This document shows, one piece after another, positions 8,669 to 18,115 of a stretch of DNA of 64,000 nucleotides. The DNA comes from Chitinophagales bacterium (GTDB taxonomy: Bacteria > Bacteroidota > Bacteroidia > Chitinophagales > LD1), in assembly GCA_019638515.1 (NCBI GenBank), contig JAHBTS010000002.1, positions 675,558 through 739,557 of the forward strand, read 5' to 3'. Made by a program: the position numbers and the translations under genes. Every line of letters begins with the position of its first letter. Position 1 is the stretch's first letter. Under the pieces are notes generated by a model. That model worked only from the letters and a program-made list of their open reading frames with translations. It did not search any database and had not been told where the DNA came from.

Positions 8669-8749
8669 TTCCGGTTTGTTTTATACATAAAGCCGCGTTG
8701 TGCTTGCGGATTGCGAAGGTATAATTTTCGGTGTGCGTGTTTCTTAAAA

Positions 8750-9691
8750 TTATTCAACTAATCCTCTTCCGTGTTTTTTTACCAATCCTTCTTCTTGCAA
8801 TTGATTTTTAGCTTTATCGAGCACTCCGTTTACAAAGTCTTTGCTTTTTGGTGTGCTATAAAACTTAGATATATCTATGTACTCGTTCATGGTAACTTTT
8901 ATAGGCACGGTAGGCATGTAGAGCAATTCGCACATGGCTAATTTAAGTATCAATAAATCCATTACGGCTACTCTGTCTAACTCCCAGTTTTTAAGAAATG
9001 GTCGAATTACTTCAATAATTTCTTCGTTGTGTTGGTATGCTTTCTTTAATAATTCTAAAGCAAACGGATGTTCTTTTTCCCAATAACTTATGGCATCGGT
9101 AAATAGGGCTACTCCGCTTTTGGCAAAGCCTTCTACATATTTTTGAAGTACAAGCCAAAGTGTGCCGCTATCGTCATCCATATTCACGAAAGTTTCTTCT
9201 AAATACTTATCTAAAACTTTGTTTTTGGTGAGTACATTCTTAATAATGAACGCAAGTATATCTATATCGGCATCTAAGGTAGATTCTTCTAACTTAATGT
9301 ATTCTTTATACCGTTGCTTTTCGGTTACTTCGATATAAAGTTGGCGCACTACATCTGCATCTATGTATTTAGAAATTTTTTCTTGGCTTAGGTATTGCTG
9401 CAACCGCTCATCGGTGCGCAATGTTTCTACTACTTTATTTCTTGAAAGAATAGTATTGAGTGCTAAGTCTTCTTTTGTTTTCAAAAACTTGGCCATGCGC
9501 TTGTTTTTATCTTCCAATACATACAAACTTACGTCTATAATATATTGAACAAGCGTAAGGTACAGTAAATTGCTACGGTGTAAACTTGTTTTTAACTGTC
9601 CTTCTAAGAATTGCAAACTTACATCATCACCCAATTCGCGAACGTAAAGAGTTTGCATTACTTTTATTCTAAGATTTCTTCTTCCTAACAT
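8750..9691 (-). CDS. nusB: Transcription antitermination factor NusB (long Bacteroidota form)
   Basis: The C-terminal part (about residues 205-305) is the NusB RNA-binding helical domain, seen in NWELDRVAVMDLLILKLAMCE and the following VPIKVTMNEYIDISK and FVNGVLDK. The N-terminus MLGRRNLRIKVMQTLY also matches NusB. The two are separated by about 170 residues of charged helices, so the protein is about twice the size of E. coli NusB; this long form is usual in Bacteroidota. NusB with NusE binds boxA and promotes rRNA antitermination. It starts 4 bases after the leucine dehydrogenase gene. Confidence 0.93.
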   Translation of the reverse strand: MLGRRNLRIKVMQTLYVRELGDDVSLQFLEGQLKTSLHRSNLLYLTLVQYIIDVSLYVLEDKNKRMAKFLKTKEDLALNTILSRNKVVETLRTDERLQQYLSQEKISKYIDADVVRQLYIEVTEKQRYKEYIKLEESTLDADIDILAFIIKNVLTKNKVLDKYLEETFVNMDDDSGTLWLVLQKYVEGFAKSGVALFTDAISYWEKEHPFALELLKKAYQHNEEIIEVIRPFLKNWELDRVAVMDLLILKLAMCELLYMPTVPIKVTMNEYIDISKFYSTPKSKDFVNGVLDKAKNQLQEEGLVKKHGRGLVE

Positions 9692-9695
9692 TGAA

Positions 9696-10790
9696 CTATT
9701 TGGCTTTTGCTTTCTTTATTCTTTCCATCGCAATTTTTACAGCTGCTTCGTGCGAGGATATTTTTTCGGTATCGCTTAACTGTAAGATATTAAGTGTTTG
9801 GTCGTAGATACCTTCTACTTTTTCTTGTGCTTTTTGGCGATTGTAGCCAATTACTTCTTGGTAGCAGTTGATAACGCCTCCTGCATTGATTAAAAAATCG
9901 GGAGCATATACAATTCCTTTTTCGAGCAATCGCTTGCCATCGGCATTCTCGTTTGCCAACTGGTTATTGGCAGCACCTGCCACTACGGCACACTTTAATT
10001 GCGGAATGGTGCTTTCATTTAGTGTTGCACCTAATGCACACGGTGCATACACATCGCAATCCAGCGTATAAACTTCGTTCAAACTAATGGCTGAAACACC
10101 AAGTTGCTGCACTGCTTTTTGCACTGCGGCTTCGTTAAGGTCGGTAACAAAAACTTTTGCACCTTCTTTTACTAAATGCTCTGCCAAATAATAACCAACG
10201 TGCCCAACACCTTGCACTACCACGCGTTTGCCTTCTACCTTCTCATTCCCAAAAGCCTTTTTTACGGCAGCTTTTAGTCCTAAATAAACACCATAAGCCG
10301 TAAATGGCGATGGGTCTCCGCCCCCGCCTTGCTCTACCGGCTTACCGCTCAAGTGCTTGGTTACCGGCATCATGTATGCTATCTCTTTTGTAGAAGTTCC
10401 CACATCTTCTGCGGTAATATATTTTCCACCCAGACTTTCTACATATTCAGCAAATTTTTTCCAAAATTTTTCGGTACGCTGTGCCGGATTATTATTGAGA
10501 ATTACAGCCTTGCCGCCTCCCAGATTTATACCACTTATTGATGATTTGAATGTCATGCCTCTGCTTAACCGAAGCACATCTAAAAATGCAGCATCTACGC
10601 TGCTGTAATTCCAAATGCGGCAACCGCCTAAAGAAGGTCCTAAAACTGTATTGTGAACACCAATAAACCCTTTTAATCCGGTTTCATCATCATTAAAATA
10701 AAGTATTTGCTCATGCTGCATTTCGTCTGCCATAGCCAATAAACTTGGCGAAGGGGTGGCTGCTACTGTCGTTTGTGAAAAAGAACTCAT
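9696..10790 (-). CDS. Leucine / Glu-Leu-Phe-Val dehydrogenase
   Basis: This is an NAD-dependent amino-acid dehydrogenase that oxidatively deaminates branched-chain amino acids to their keto acids. GPSLGGCRIW (about 52-61), the catalytic-lysine segment INLGGGKAVI (about 89-98) and the nucleotide-binding GVGHVGYYLAEHL (about 195-207) are present. The length of 364 fits leucine dehydrogenase. It heads the operon that continues to coaE, and a good promoter lies just upstream. The choice of Leu over Phe or Val is a family inference. Confidence 0.9.
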   Translation of the reverse strand: MSSFSQTTVAATPSPSLLAMADEMQHEQILYFNDDETGLKGFIGVHNTVLGPSLGGCRIWNYSSVDAAFLDVLRLSRGMTFKSSISGINLGGGKAVILNNNPAQRTEKFWKKFAEYVESLGGKYITAEDVGTSTKEIAYMMPVTKHLSGKPVEQGGGGDPSPFTAYGVYLGLKAAVKKAFGNEKVEGKRVVVQGVGHVGYYLAEHLVKEGAKVFVTDLNEAAVQKAVQQLGVSAISLNEVYTLDCDVYAPCALGATLNESTIPQLKCAVVAGAANNQLANENADGKRLLEKGIVYAPDFLINAGGVINCYQEVIGYNRQKAQEKVEGIYDQTLNILQLSDTEKISSHEAAVKIAMERIKKAKAK

Positions 10791-10814
10791 GGAAACCGAT
10801 TTTTAAACGCAGCG

Positions 10815-10844
10815 CGAATGTAGGCTAATTAGTGAATTGCCCAA
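10815..10844 (-). promoter_or_regulatory. Predicted promoter of the leuDH-nusB-yajC-coaE operon
   Basis: On the minus strand TTGG (10844-10841) is followed after 18 bases by TACATTCG (10822-10815), fitting the Bacteroidota TTTG/TAnnTTTG pattern with the TTCG variant. It lies 24 bases upstream of the leucine dehydrogenase ATG. Confidence 0.55.
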
Positions 10845-10967
10845 GCATAATTTACACTCGAAAAAGGCAATAGACGCTATAAAATTAACGGAATGTGGAA
10901 ACTCTTTGAAATCTAATTGCCAACTTTTGAAAAAAAAATCGTGTCTTTAAGGTAGTATCAACTGAAT

Positions 10968-13900
10968 ATGCGCTCATCTTTACACCAACTACTACTTTGT
11001 ATTTCACTGTTTTTCTTTGCAACCATACAAGCACAGAACTATACCGTACTTGGCAATGCTGTGCAATTGGGCGGTTGCGAATGCTTTAGAATTACGCCCA
11101 ATGCCAAGAATCAGGCAGGTGCTATTTTCCAAAACAAAACCATTAACCTTAATAACTCCTTTGATTTTACATTCTCGGTGTTTTTTGGTTGCAACAACGG
11201 TGGCGGTGCCGATGGTTTAATGTTTGCCCTCACTACCAATCCCAATGGATTAGGGAATCCGGGCGAAGGTTTGGGCTATGCTGGAAATAACCAACCGTTT
11301 TCATTTGCCGTAGAATTTGATACTTATCAAAATTCAAACGTAAATGATCCGAGCTATCACCATATCGCTTTTAACTCGGCAGGTCTTTACAATCACAATG
11401 TTGGCGGGCCGGTGCCGGCACAACCTAACTCTGCACCGTTAGACGATTGCCAAAACCATATTGTGCGAATTGTATGGGACGTAAACTCCAACACCTATTC
11501 TGTGTACTTGGATGGCAACCTGCGCCTGAGCATGGTAATACCCAATATAGTTCAAACTTATTTTGGCGGAAACCCAATTGTAAACTGGGGATGGACAGCT
11601 GCAACCGGAGGCGGCACTAACGAACAAAATGTTTGTATTCAAAGTATTTCGAGTTGGGTAGCTGGCACAAACTACCAATCGTGTTCACCCACCATTCAAT
11701 TTACAGATGTTTCTACCAGCAATGTAGGCAGCATACAATCATGGGCATGGGTTTTTGGCGATGGAGGTACTTCCTCTCAACAAAATCCTTCACATACGTA
11801 TGCAGCGATTGGTACTTACAATGTAACGCTTGTAATTACTGATGTAAGCGGGTGTACCAAAAGTTTTTCAAAACCTGTTACCATTGCTCCCAATATTACA
11901 TTAACACCAACCATGCAACCGCCACCTTGCAATGGCGGCAACAATGGTAGTATTACAGTGGCGGCAACAGATGGTTTTGGACCTTCGGCAGGCTATGGTG
12001 GCTATCAATACAGTTGGAGCACAGGACAAAATACTGCTAATGCCATTGGGCTAACAGCCGGAACGTACAGCGTAACCGTAACCGATGGCGTTTGCACTAC
12101 CACAGGGCAATACACCTTAAACCAGCCAACTGCACTTACTGCAAGCATTACTAAAACAGATCCTAACTGCAACTTGGCAAATGGATCTGCAACCGTAACT
12201 GTAAGCGGTGGAACTACACCTTACCAATATATAAACTGGCCTACCATTAGCACCACTAATGTTGCCAGCAACTTAGGAGCAGGCACCTATATTCCCGATT
12301 TTAAAGATGCTAACGGATGTTCTTCGCTATTGCAATACAGTGTAACGCTCAACAACTTACCTTGTGGCATTACCTCCTCTACCACCGTAGCCGATGTAAC
12401 TTGCTTTAACGGCACCAATGGCAGCGCCACACTAAACGTTACAGGCGGTGGCAGCACCAAAACAATTACTTGGAGCAACGGAGGCTCCGGTGCCTCCATA
12501 AGTAATTTGGCCGCTGGGAATTACACCTATAATTACAGCGATAATGCAGGTAATTCATTTAGTGGTAGCGTAACAATTTCGCAGCCAGCTGCAGCTATGG
12601 TTGCCAGCATGACCACCCTTAACTTATCTTGTGCCGGAACCAACGATGGCAGTGCACTAGTTTCGGTAACATCGGGAGGCACACCCAATTACAATTACAC
12701 TTGGAGTGGTGGTTTACCAAACAATCCTGCAGCAAATAATTTAGCTGCAGCAAATTATTCCGTAACAGTTACCGACTCTAAAGGCTGTACCGCTACCGCC
12801 AACGGTGTTGTTTCGGCTCCCACTCCATTGGCGGTAAATATCACCAATACCATAGATAGCTGCTACCAAGCCGGAAAGGGCACTGCAACAGCCAATGCAA
12901 GCGGAGGAACAGCACCATATTTATTCCAATGGAGCAATATTGCATCTGCAGCCACTAACTTAGATTTGGCTGCCGGAAATTATACAGTTACCGTTACCGA
13001 TGATAAAGGCTGTACCGTTACCGGAAGCACCACTATAACCCAATCGCCAGCAATCACCTATTCCATTACGCCACAAAATGTAAACTGCTTTGGCGATGCC
13101 ACCGGAAGCATTAATGTAACTGTAAGTGGCGGTGTGCCTGCATATACTTACACTTGGAATCCCGTAACGGCAATTGGTAGCAATCCACAAAATATTCCGG
13201 CAGGAAAATATGAGGTAACTATTAGCGATGCCTACCAATGTACGAAAGTGGATTCTGTAACCCTTACTCAGCCCGATAGCGCACTTACCGTAACCACTTC
13301 GCATACCGATGTTACTTGCTTTGGGCTTAACAATGGTACTGTAACCATTAACGTAAGCGGTGGCACAGCTCCTTATTCTTTCTTAAACAATCCTGTACCT
13401 GCCGGAAGCTCTACTATTCCTAATCTTGCACCCAATACGTATGCAGGCAATGTTGTAGATGCCAATAACTGCTCTGTGGCAGTAAGCGAAACGGTTACAG
13501 AACCTGCGCAACTTATACTTGCAGAACAGCATACCGATGTTTCTTGCTTTGGTGGAAACAACGGCAGTATTGATATTACTGTAACCGGAGGTACTACGCC
13601 TTATACTTTTGCTTGGAACGATGCTAATTCCAATGAAGACCGTGCCGCACTTACACAAGGTACTTATACACTCACCGTTACCGATGCCAACAATTGTACC
13701 GATACTATTTCAATACAAATCACAGAGCCTGCCGGCATTCCGCTTACCGTAACTGCCACCGATGCTTTGTGTTTTGGTGCAAACGGAAGTGCAACCGCTG
13801 CACCAACCGTTGGCCCAGCTCCATATAGCTTTCAATGGAGTGCAGGCAACTCTACCATTGCAACCGCTGCATTACCGGCAGGCAACTATACAGTTACTTC

Positions 13901-15182
13901 TACTGCGGCAGATGGATGCAAGCAAGTTGGCAACATTACTATAAACGAACCAACACAAATTATTGCCCACAGTACCCAAACTGATTTGCTGTGCAATGCA
14001 GACCAATCTGGCACGGCAACAATTACTGCAAGCGGAGGTTCAGGAAATCTTACTTACACTTGGAGCCCTAATGTGAGCACTACCTCTAGTGCATCGCAAA
14101 TAGCAGCAGGCACTTACAATGTAACAGTTGCAGACAGCAACAACTGCACCGCTACCATATCTATTACTCTAAATGAACCAACAGCCATTCAACTAAGCGC
14201 ATACCCAACAGCAACTACATGCAATGGCTTTAGCGATGGAAGCATTACAAGCAATGCTATCGGTGGCACTAGCCCTTTTTCTTATACTGCATCGGATGGC
14301 GCTTCTAATTACACAGCCGCCTCAGGGCTTTTCAGCAATATTCCTGCAGGAACTTATACCATTACTGCAACCGATGGCAATAACTGCACGGCAACAACTT
14401 CTTTGCAAGTAACAGAGCCTACTCCTGTGAGCTACACACTCAACAACAGCGATGTATCTTGCTACAATTTCAAGGATGGTATAATTGAAATTACCGCCAG
14501 TGGCGGCACTCCGGGTTATCGCTTCTTGCGCGATGGATTAGATTCTTCGCTGAGCGGCATATACTCGGGCTTAGCCGCAGGAAGTTACTACATAGAAGTT
14601 ACAGACATGAATGGTTGCTCTGCAACCTTCACTACGCAAATAAACGAGCCCGATTCTATTATGCTTACAGTTTCACCAAATCCACTTGCAACACCATTGG
14701 GCAATCCAATGGACATAGATGTAACTTCTAACCAAACCGGAACAGTAACTTACAATTGGATGCCCACAACAGGATTGAGTTGCTACGATTGCAGCAATCC
14801 GGTATTCGATGGAATTTCTTCTATTGCATATACAGTACTTGTAACCAATGCCAATGGCTGTACTGCCTCGGTTCCTCTACAAGCAACCGTAGTACCGGAT
14901 TACACTATTTTTATTCCTAACTTTTTTACTCCCAACAACGATGGTTCAAATGACATTTTAAACATTCTTGGCAACCAAAAAGCCGTAAAAGAATTTAGCC
15001 TAAAAGTGTTTAATCGCTGGGGCGAAAAAGTGTTTGAAAGCAGCAGTTTTAAAGAAGGATGGGATGGCTTTTTTAATGGAAAAGAAGCAGAGCCAGGAGT
15101 ATATATTTACCACTTGAAAGTAGTTTGGATAGATAACTATAACCGCAATAATTTTAAAGGTAGTATTACATTGGTACGCTAA
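10968..15182 (+). CDS. Large secreted lectin/PKD/SprB-repeat protein with type IX sorting domain
   Basis: A 1404-residue surface or secreted protein. It has a signal peptide (1-22, ending IQAQ), then an L-type (legume-like) lectin domain at about 24-235, with GADGLMFAL and FAVEFDTYQN as landmarks. A PKD domain follows (about 236-310, WVFGDGGTSS...HTY), then twelve SprB-like repeats of about 80 residues, each with a C..G..G....V..GGT.PY.Y.W core. The end (about 1305-1404) is the gliding-motility-associated C-terminal domain (IPNFFTPNNDGSND, VFNRWGEKVFES, GWDGFFNGKE), the type B signal for the type IX system. It probably binds glycans and acts in adhesion or gliding. It starts a new + transcript divergent from the leucine dehydrogenase operon. 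Confidence 0.9.
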   Translation: MRSSLHQLLLCISLFFFATIQAQNYTVLGNAVQLGGCECFRITPNAKNQAGAIFQNKTINLNNSFDFTFSVFFGCNNGGGADGLMFALTTNPNGLGNPGEGLGYAGNNQPFSFAVEFDTYQNSNVNDPSYHHIAFNSAGLYNHNVGGPVPAQPNSAPLDDCQNHIVRIVWDVNSNTYSVYLDGNLRLSMVIPNIVQTYFGGNPIVNWGWTAATGGGTNEQNVCIQSISSWVAGTNYQSCSPTIQFTDVSTSNVGSIQSWAWVFGDGGTSSQQNPSHTYAAIGTYNVTLVITDVSGCTKSFSKPVTIAPNITLTPTMQPPPCNGGNNGSITVAATDGFGPSAGYGGYQYSWSTGQNTANAIGLTAGTYSVTVTDGVCTTTGQYTLNQPTALTASITKTDPNCNLANGSATVTVSGGTTPYQYINWPTISTTNVASNLGAGTYIPDFKDANGCSSLLQYSVTLNNLPCGITSSTTVADVTCFNGTNGSATLNVTGGGSTKTITWSNGGSGASISNLAAGNYTYNYSDNAGNSFSGSVTISQPAAAMVASMTTLNLSCAGTNDGSALVSVTSGGTPNYNYTWSGGLPNNPAANNLAAANYSVTVTDSKGCTATANGVVSAPTPLAVNITNTIDSCYQAGKGTATANASGGTAPYLFQWSNIASAATNLDLAAGNYTVTVTDDKGCTVTGSTTITQSPAITYSITPQNVNCFGDATGSINVTVSGGVPAYTYTWNPVTAIGSNPQNIPAGKYEVTISDAYQCTKVDSVTLTQPDSALTVTTSHTDVTCFGLNNGTVTINVSGGTAPYSFLNNPVPAGSSTIPNLAPNTYAGNVVDANNCSVAVSETVTEPAQLILAEQHTDVSCFGGNNGSIDITVTGGTTPYTFAWNDANSNEDRAALTQGTYTLTVTDANNCTDTISIQITEPAGIPLTVTATDALCFGANGSATAAPTVGPAPYSFQWSAGNSTIATAALPAGNYTVTSTAADGCKQVGNITINEPTQIIAHSTQTDLLCNADQSGTATITASGGSGNLTYTWSPNVSTTSSASQIAAGTYNVTVADSNNCTATISITLNEPTAIQLSAYPTATTCNGFSDGSITSNAIGGTSPFSYTASDGASNYTAASGLFSNIPAGTYTITATDGNNCTATTSLQVTEPTPVSYTLNNSDVSCYNFKDGIIEITASGGTPGYRFLRDGLDSSLSGIYSGLAAGSYYIEVTDMNGCSATFTTQINEPDSIMLTVSPNPLATPLGNPMDIDVTSNQTGTVTYNWMPTTGLSCYDCSNPVFDGISSIAYTVLVTNANGCTASVPLQATVVPDYTIFIPNFFTPNNDGSNDILNILGNQKAVKEFSLKVFNRWGEKVFESSSFKEGWDGFFNGKEAEPGVYIYHLKVVWIDNYNRNNFKGSITLVR
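11895..14670 (+). repeat. Twelve tandem SprB-type repeats (coding)
   Basis: The repeats begin at cysteine-containing cores such as PCNGGNNGSITV, VTCFNGTNGSATL and VSCFGGNNGSIDI, and end at a QP/EP boundary. They are diverged at DNA level, so this is an old protein-level array rather than a fresh expansion. Boundaries are approximate. Confidence 0.75.
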
Positions 15183-15184
15183 TA

Positions 15185-15781
15185 ATGGAAATTGATAAGG
15201 TTGTAGAAATTTCAGCAATTATTTTATCGCTGTTGTATGTTTGGTTAGCTGCACAAGAAAACAAATGGTGCTGGCTATTTGGCGGCCTAGGTTCAGCCAT
15301 TTATGTATTCATAAACTACCAAGCGGCATTGTATTACGATGCTGCGCTTCAATTATATTATGTAGCAGTTGCCATATATGCCTTAGCACTTTGGAATAAC
15401 CGCAGCAACTCTTCTCTACCAACCATAACAAAGATAACCCACAGTCGCTGGGCTTCTTTGATGGTAATCGGAATGGCGGCTACTTACGTGCTGGGAAAAT
15501 TTGGAAAAACATACTTGGCACAAACTTCTTCTTTTTTAGATGCAGGCGTAACAGTTTTTAGCCTCATTGCCACTTGGATGACTGCAAAAAAAATGATAGA
15601 AAATTGGTGGATGTGGATTGCCATAGATGCCGTGGCCGCATACATGTATTTTTCTAAACAACTGTATGCTACTTCGGGCTTATACATACTCTTTTGCCTA
15701 ATGGCCTGCTATGGATTTTGGGAATGGCAAAAAAAAATTTCTACGGGCGAAAATCGGGATTTGCAGCACGCCTCTTCTTAG
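15185..15781 (+). CDS. pnuC: Nicotinamide mononucleotide/riboside transporter PnuC
   Basis: A 198-residue membrane protein with about seven hydrophobic segments. The N-terminal stretch WLAAQENKWCWLFGGLGSA (about 20-38), then DAALQLYYV (about 57-65) and WMWIAIDAVAAYMYF (about 139-153), are PnuC landmarks. The protein takes up nicotinamide riboside or a related vitamin by facilitated diffusion for NAD salvage. It starts 2 bases after the lectin gene stop, so it may share that transcript, although the functions are unrelated. Its end overlaps the end of the convergent minus-strand gene by 41 bases. No THI-box or NAD riboswitch is seen, so the vitamin is not settled. Confidence 0.88.
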   Translation: MEIDKVVEISAIILSLLYVWLAAQENKWCWLFGGLGSAIYVFINYQAALYYDAALQLYYVAVAIYALALWNNRSNSSLPTITKITHSRWASLMVIGMAATYVLGKFGKTYLAQTSSFLDAGVTVFSLIATWMTAKKMIENWWMWIAIDAVAAYMYFSKQLYATSGLYILFCLMACYGFWEWQKKISTGENRDLQHASS

Positions 15782-16322
15782 TTCTTTCGTAGAGAAAAGA
15801 AATTGGGTTGGTAAACTTAGGTCGAGGGATATTGGTAGAATACTTAGGTGGTGCAATGCCCGGCAACACCACTTTATTCACATCTTTTGCTTCCATAAAA
15901 GCCTGCTTAAATTCTTCTACTGTTCTATACGGGTAAATAGTTACTTCTTTTAACCGCACAAAATCTTTCACCAATTCAATATGGATATTATAGATAGAAT
16001 CTTTAGGAATATTCGCCACCACTAATCTTTTTGAAATATATCCGAGCGATGAAAATTTTAATGTATCGCCAGGAAAAACATACATAGAAAAAACACCCTC
16101 TACATCGGCAGAAAGTCCCGCTCTTCTATTCACCAAGGTTACATTTGTTTTTGGAATAGCAGCCTTGGTTTGTAAATCGGTTACCTTTCCTTTTATTAAA
16201 AATGTACCTTCTTGAAAGTCGAAATTTAGTTGCGCCTTGGTAAGTAGCGGCATTGTAAGCAGCACTATTGCAGATAGCAATTTCAATATGTATTTCAGTA
16301 AGTGTTGCAAACTATGTTTCAT
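15741..16322 (-). CDS. Secreted protein with carboxypeptidase-regulatory-like domain
   Basis: From the ATG at 16322 the protein is 193 residues, with a signal peptide (about 1-31, ending LTKAQ). A single beta-sandwich domain follows (about 40-125): LIKGKVTDLQTKAAIP, a GVFSMYVFPGDTLKFSSLGY segment and YI.KRLVV, the CarboxypepD_reg-like pattern found at the N-terminus of SusC-like receptors and alone in small proteins. The C-terminal part is basic and of unknown fold. I chose the inner ATG because it gives a clean signal peptide and avoids overlap with the upstream hydrolase gene. The function is not known. Confidence 0.8.
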   Translation of the reverse strand: MKHSLQHLLKYILKLLSAIVLLTMPLLTKAQLNFDFQEGTFLIKGKVTDLQTKAAIPKTNVTLVNRRAGLSADVEGVFSMYVFPGDTLKFSSLGYISKRLVVANIPKDSIYNIHIELVKDFVRLKEVTIYPYRTVEEFKQAFMEAKDVNKVVLPGIAPPKYSTNIPRPKFTNPISFLYERTKKRRAANPDFRP

Positions 16323-16383
16323 CAATTTCAAAAGCCGAAAGAAGTCAAATGCATCAAAACCTTTCAATAAAAGTTGTAAAAAA

Positions 16384-17373
16384 TTAAAGCACCATCTTTT
16401 CACCAACTTCCAATAAACGTATTTTTCCCTTGTATCGTTCTTCGGTTTCTAATTTTTGCAACACCGTAAACGGTTCACTCATAGGCTCATCGGCCAAATC
16501 GAAAGTGCCATAGTGCATAGGCACAAAAGTTTTGGCATTCAAGTCTTCAAATAGCTGTAATGCTTCGTATGGATTGGTATGTACATCGCGCATCATCATT
16601 GGTGGATGGTAGGCTCCCACACCAATCATGGCAATATCTATATTGGGAAAAAGTGTTCCTATTTGCTTAGCATATTTACAATAGCCGGAATCGCCATTAA
16701 AGAAAAGGTTTCTACCATCGGCTTCAATCATAAAACTACCCCAAAGTGTTTGGTTCGTATCGGTTAAAAACCTATTGCTCCAGTGTTGCGTTGGCAAAAA
16801 TGTAATGCGCAACTTTTCTTCGAGCAAATTAAATTGCTGATACCAACCTGCTTCTTGAAATTTTAAATTACTTATCCAACCGGCAATTAGTTTGCCCGTG
16901 TTCAGCGAAGTAAGTAGTGTAAAGTTATTCTGTGCCGCCAGCTTTTGCAGCGTGCTTTTATCGCAATGGTCGCGATGTGCGTGAGAAATAAGTACATAGT
17001 CAATACCTCTAAAATTATCTATGCTGCACGGCAATTCGCTATAGCGCGGCACTATTCCGGATATGCTGCCCAATACCGGATCTATAAGTATGCGAATGCC
17101 ATTTACTTGCAAGAAAAAGCTGGCGTGTCCCAGCCATACCAATATATTTTCGCTGCACGAAAGAAAATCGTTTCCCTTGCGCACACCCACCTTCCACACA
17201 TCATTTTTCTTGGCGATTGCTTTCTCATTTTTTGAAAACTTCCATTGCAAAAACTTTTTGAACGAACCCGAAAAACGCTTCTCTGGATCTATAAATTTTC
17301 CATGTACCACAGGGTTTCCCTTCCAATCCGGCAAAATGGTTGTAAGCTGTTCGTTTCTGCGATATGTAATCAT
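16384..17373 (-). CDS. Metallo-beta-lactamase-fold hydrolase, NAPE-PLD/RomA-like
   Basis: The protein carries SHAHRDHCD (HxHxDH, near residue 130), the zinc-binding motif of the metallo-beta-lactamase fold, plus GDSGY (about 220), GVGAYHPP and MHYGTFD (about 290), typical of the NAPE-PLD/RomA-like branch. The N-terminal DPEKRFSGSFKKFLQWKF is also family-like. Members hydrolyse N-acyl phosphatidylethanolamine or are of unknown substrate. I chose ATG 17373 over a TTG 15 bases upstream. No signal peptide is seen. It is 61 bases from the next gene downstream on the same strand and divergent from the FAH gene. Confidence 0.85.
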   Translation of the reverse strand: MITYRRNEQLTTILPDWKGNPVVHGKFIDPEKRFSGSFKKFLQWKFSKNEKAIAKKNDVWKVGVRKGNDFLSCSENILVWLGHASFFLQVNGIRILIDPVLGSISGIVPRYSELPCSIDNFRGIDYVLISHAHRDHCDKSTLQKLAAQNNFTLLTSLNTGKLIAGWISNLKFQEAGWYQQFNLLEEKLRITFLPTQHWSNRFLTDTNQTLWGSFMIEADGRNLFFNGDSGYCKYAKQIGTLFPNIDIAMIGVGAYHPPMMMRDVHTNPYEALQLFEDLNAKTFVPMHYGTFDLADEPMSEPFTVLQKLETEERYKGKIRLLEVGEKMVL

Positions 17374-17501
17374 AAATGCAATAAACAATAATTACAAAAA
17401 AATAAACACCTTGCTTACGCTATTCTATTTTCTTTTAACCGATTTTGCAATTTAGCAGCAGTAAACAAATACCAACAAGCCGCAAAATAAAAGTACTAGG
17501 C

Positions 17502-18107
17502 ATGAAAATAATTTGCATCGGCAGAAACTATGTAGATCACATACAAGAACTGCAAAATGAAATACCGGCACATCCGGTAGTTTTTATGAAACCCAATACA
17601 GCTCTTCTAAAAGACAACAAGCCATTTTTCCATCCCGAATGGAGCAGCGATATTCACTACGAAACCGAATTAGTTATTAAGATTTCCAAACAAGGCAAAT
17701 ACATTCAAGAAAAATTTGCCCATAAGTACTACGAAGAAATAGGACTTGGAATTGACTTTACTGCCCGCGATTTACAAAACCATCAAAAAGCAAAAGGCTT
17801 GCCTTGGGAAATTGCTAAAGCATTTGATAGTAGTGCAGTTATCGGCACTTTTATACCTAAGCAAGGGCTTTCAGATCCCATACATTTTCACTTGCTGCTC
17901 AACGGAAAAAAAGTACAAGAAGGCAGCTCTCAGCTAATGATGTATTCCTTCGATAAAATTATCAGTTACGTTTCGCAGTTTTTTACGCTGCAACTGGGCG
18001 ATTTAATTTATACCGGTACGCCTGCTGGTGTTGGCAAAATTACTATTGGCGATACGTTGGAAGGCTTTATCGAAAACCAAAAAATTTTCGACTGCTCCAT
18101 AAAATAG
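17502..18107 (+). CDS. Fumarylacetoacetate hydrolase family protein
   Basis: From ATG 17502 the 201-residue protein starts MKIICIGRNYVDH, the usual FAH-fold beginning. Further landmarks are VFMKPNTAL (about 28-36), HYETELVI with the metal-binding Glu pair (about 54-61), GLGIDFTARDLQ (about 80-91) and YTGTPAGVGKI near 180. The family includes acylpyruvases, fumarylpyruvate hydrolases and oxaloacetate decarboxylases; the exact substrate is not fixed by sequence. An upstream non-ATG start would add 19 residues with no family similarity. It ends 8 bases from the convergent lipase gene. Confidence 0.9.
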   Translation: MKIICIGRNYVDHIQELQNEIPAHPVVFMKPNTALLKDNKPFFHPEWSSDIHYETELVIKISKQGKYIQEKFAHKYYEEIGLGIDFTARDLQNHQKAKGLPWEIAKAFDSSAVIGTFIPKQGLSDPIHFHLLLNGKKVQEGSSQLMMYSFDKIISYVSQFFTLQLGDLIYTGTPAGVGKITIGDTLEGFIENQKIFDCSIK

Positions 18108-18115
18108 CCTATTGG

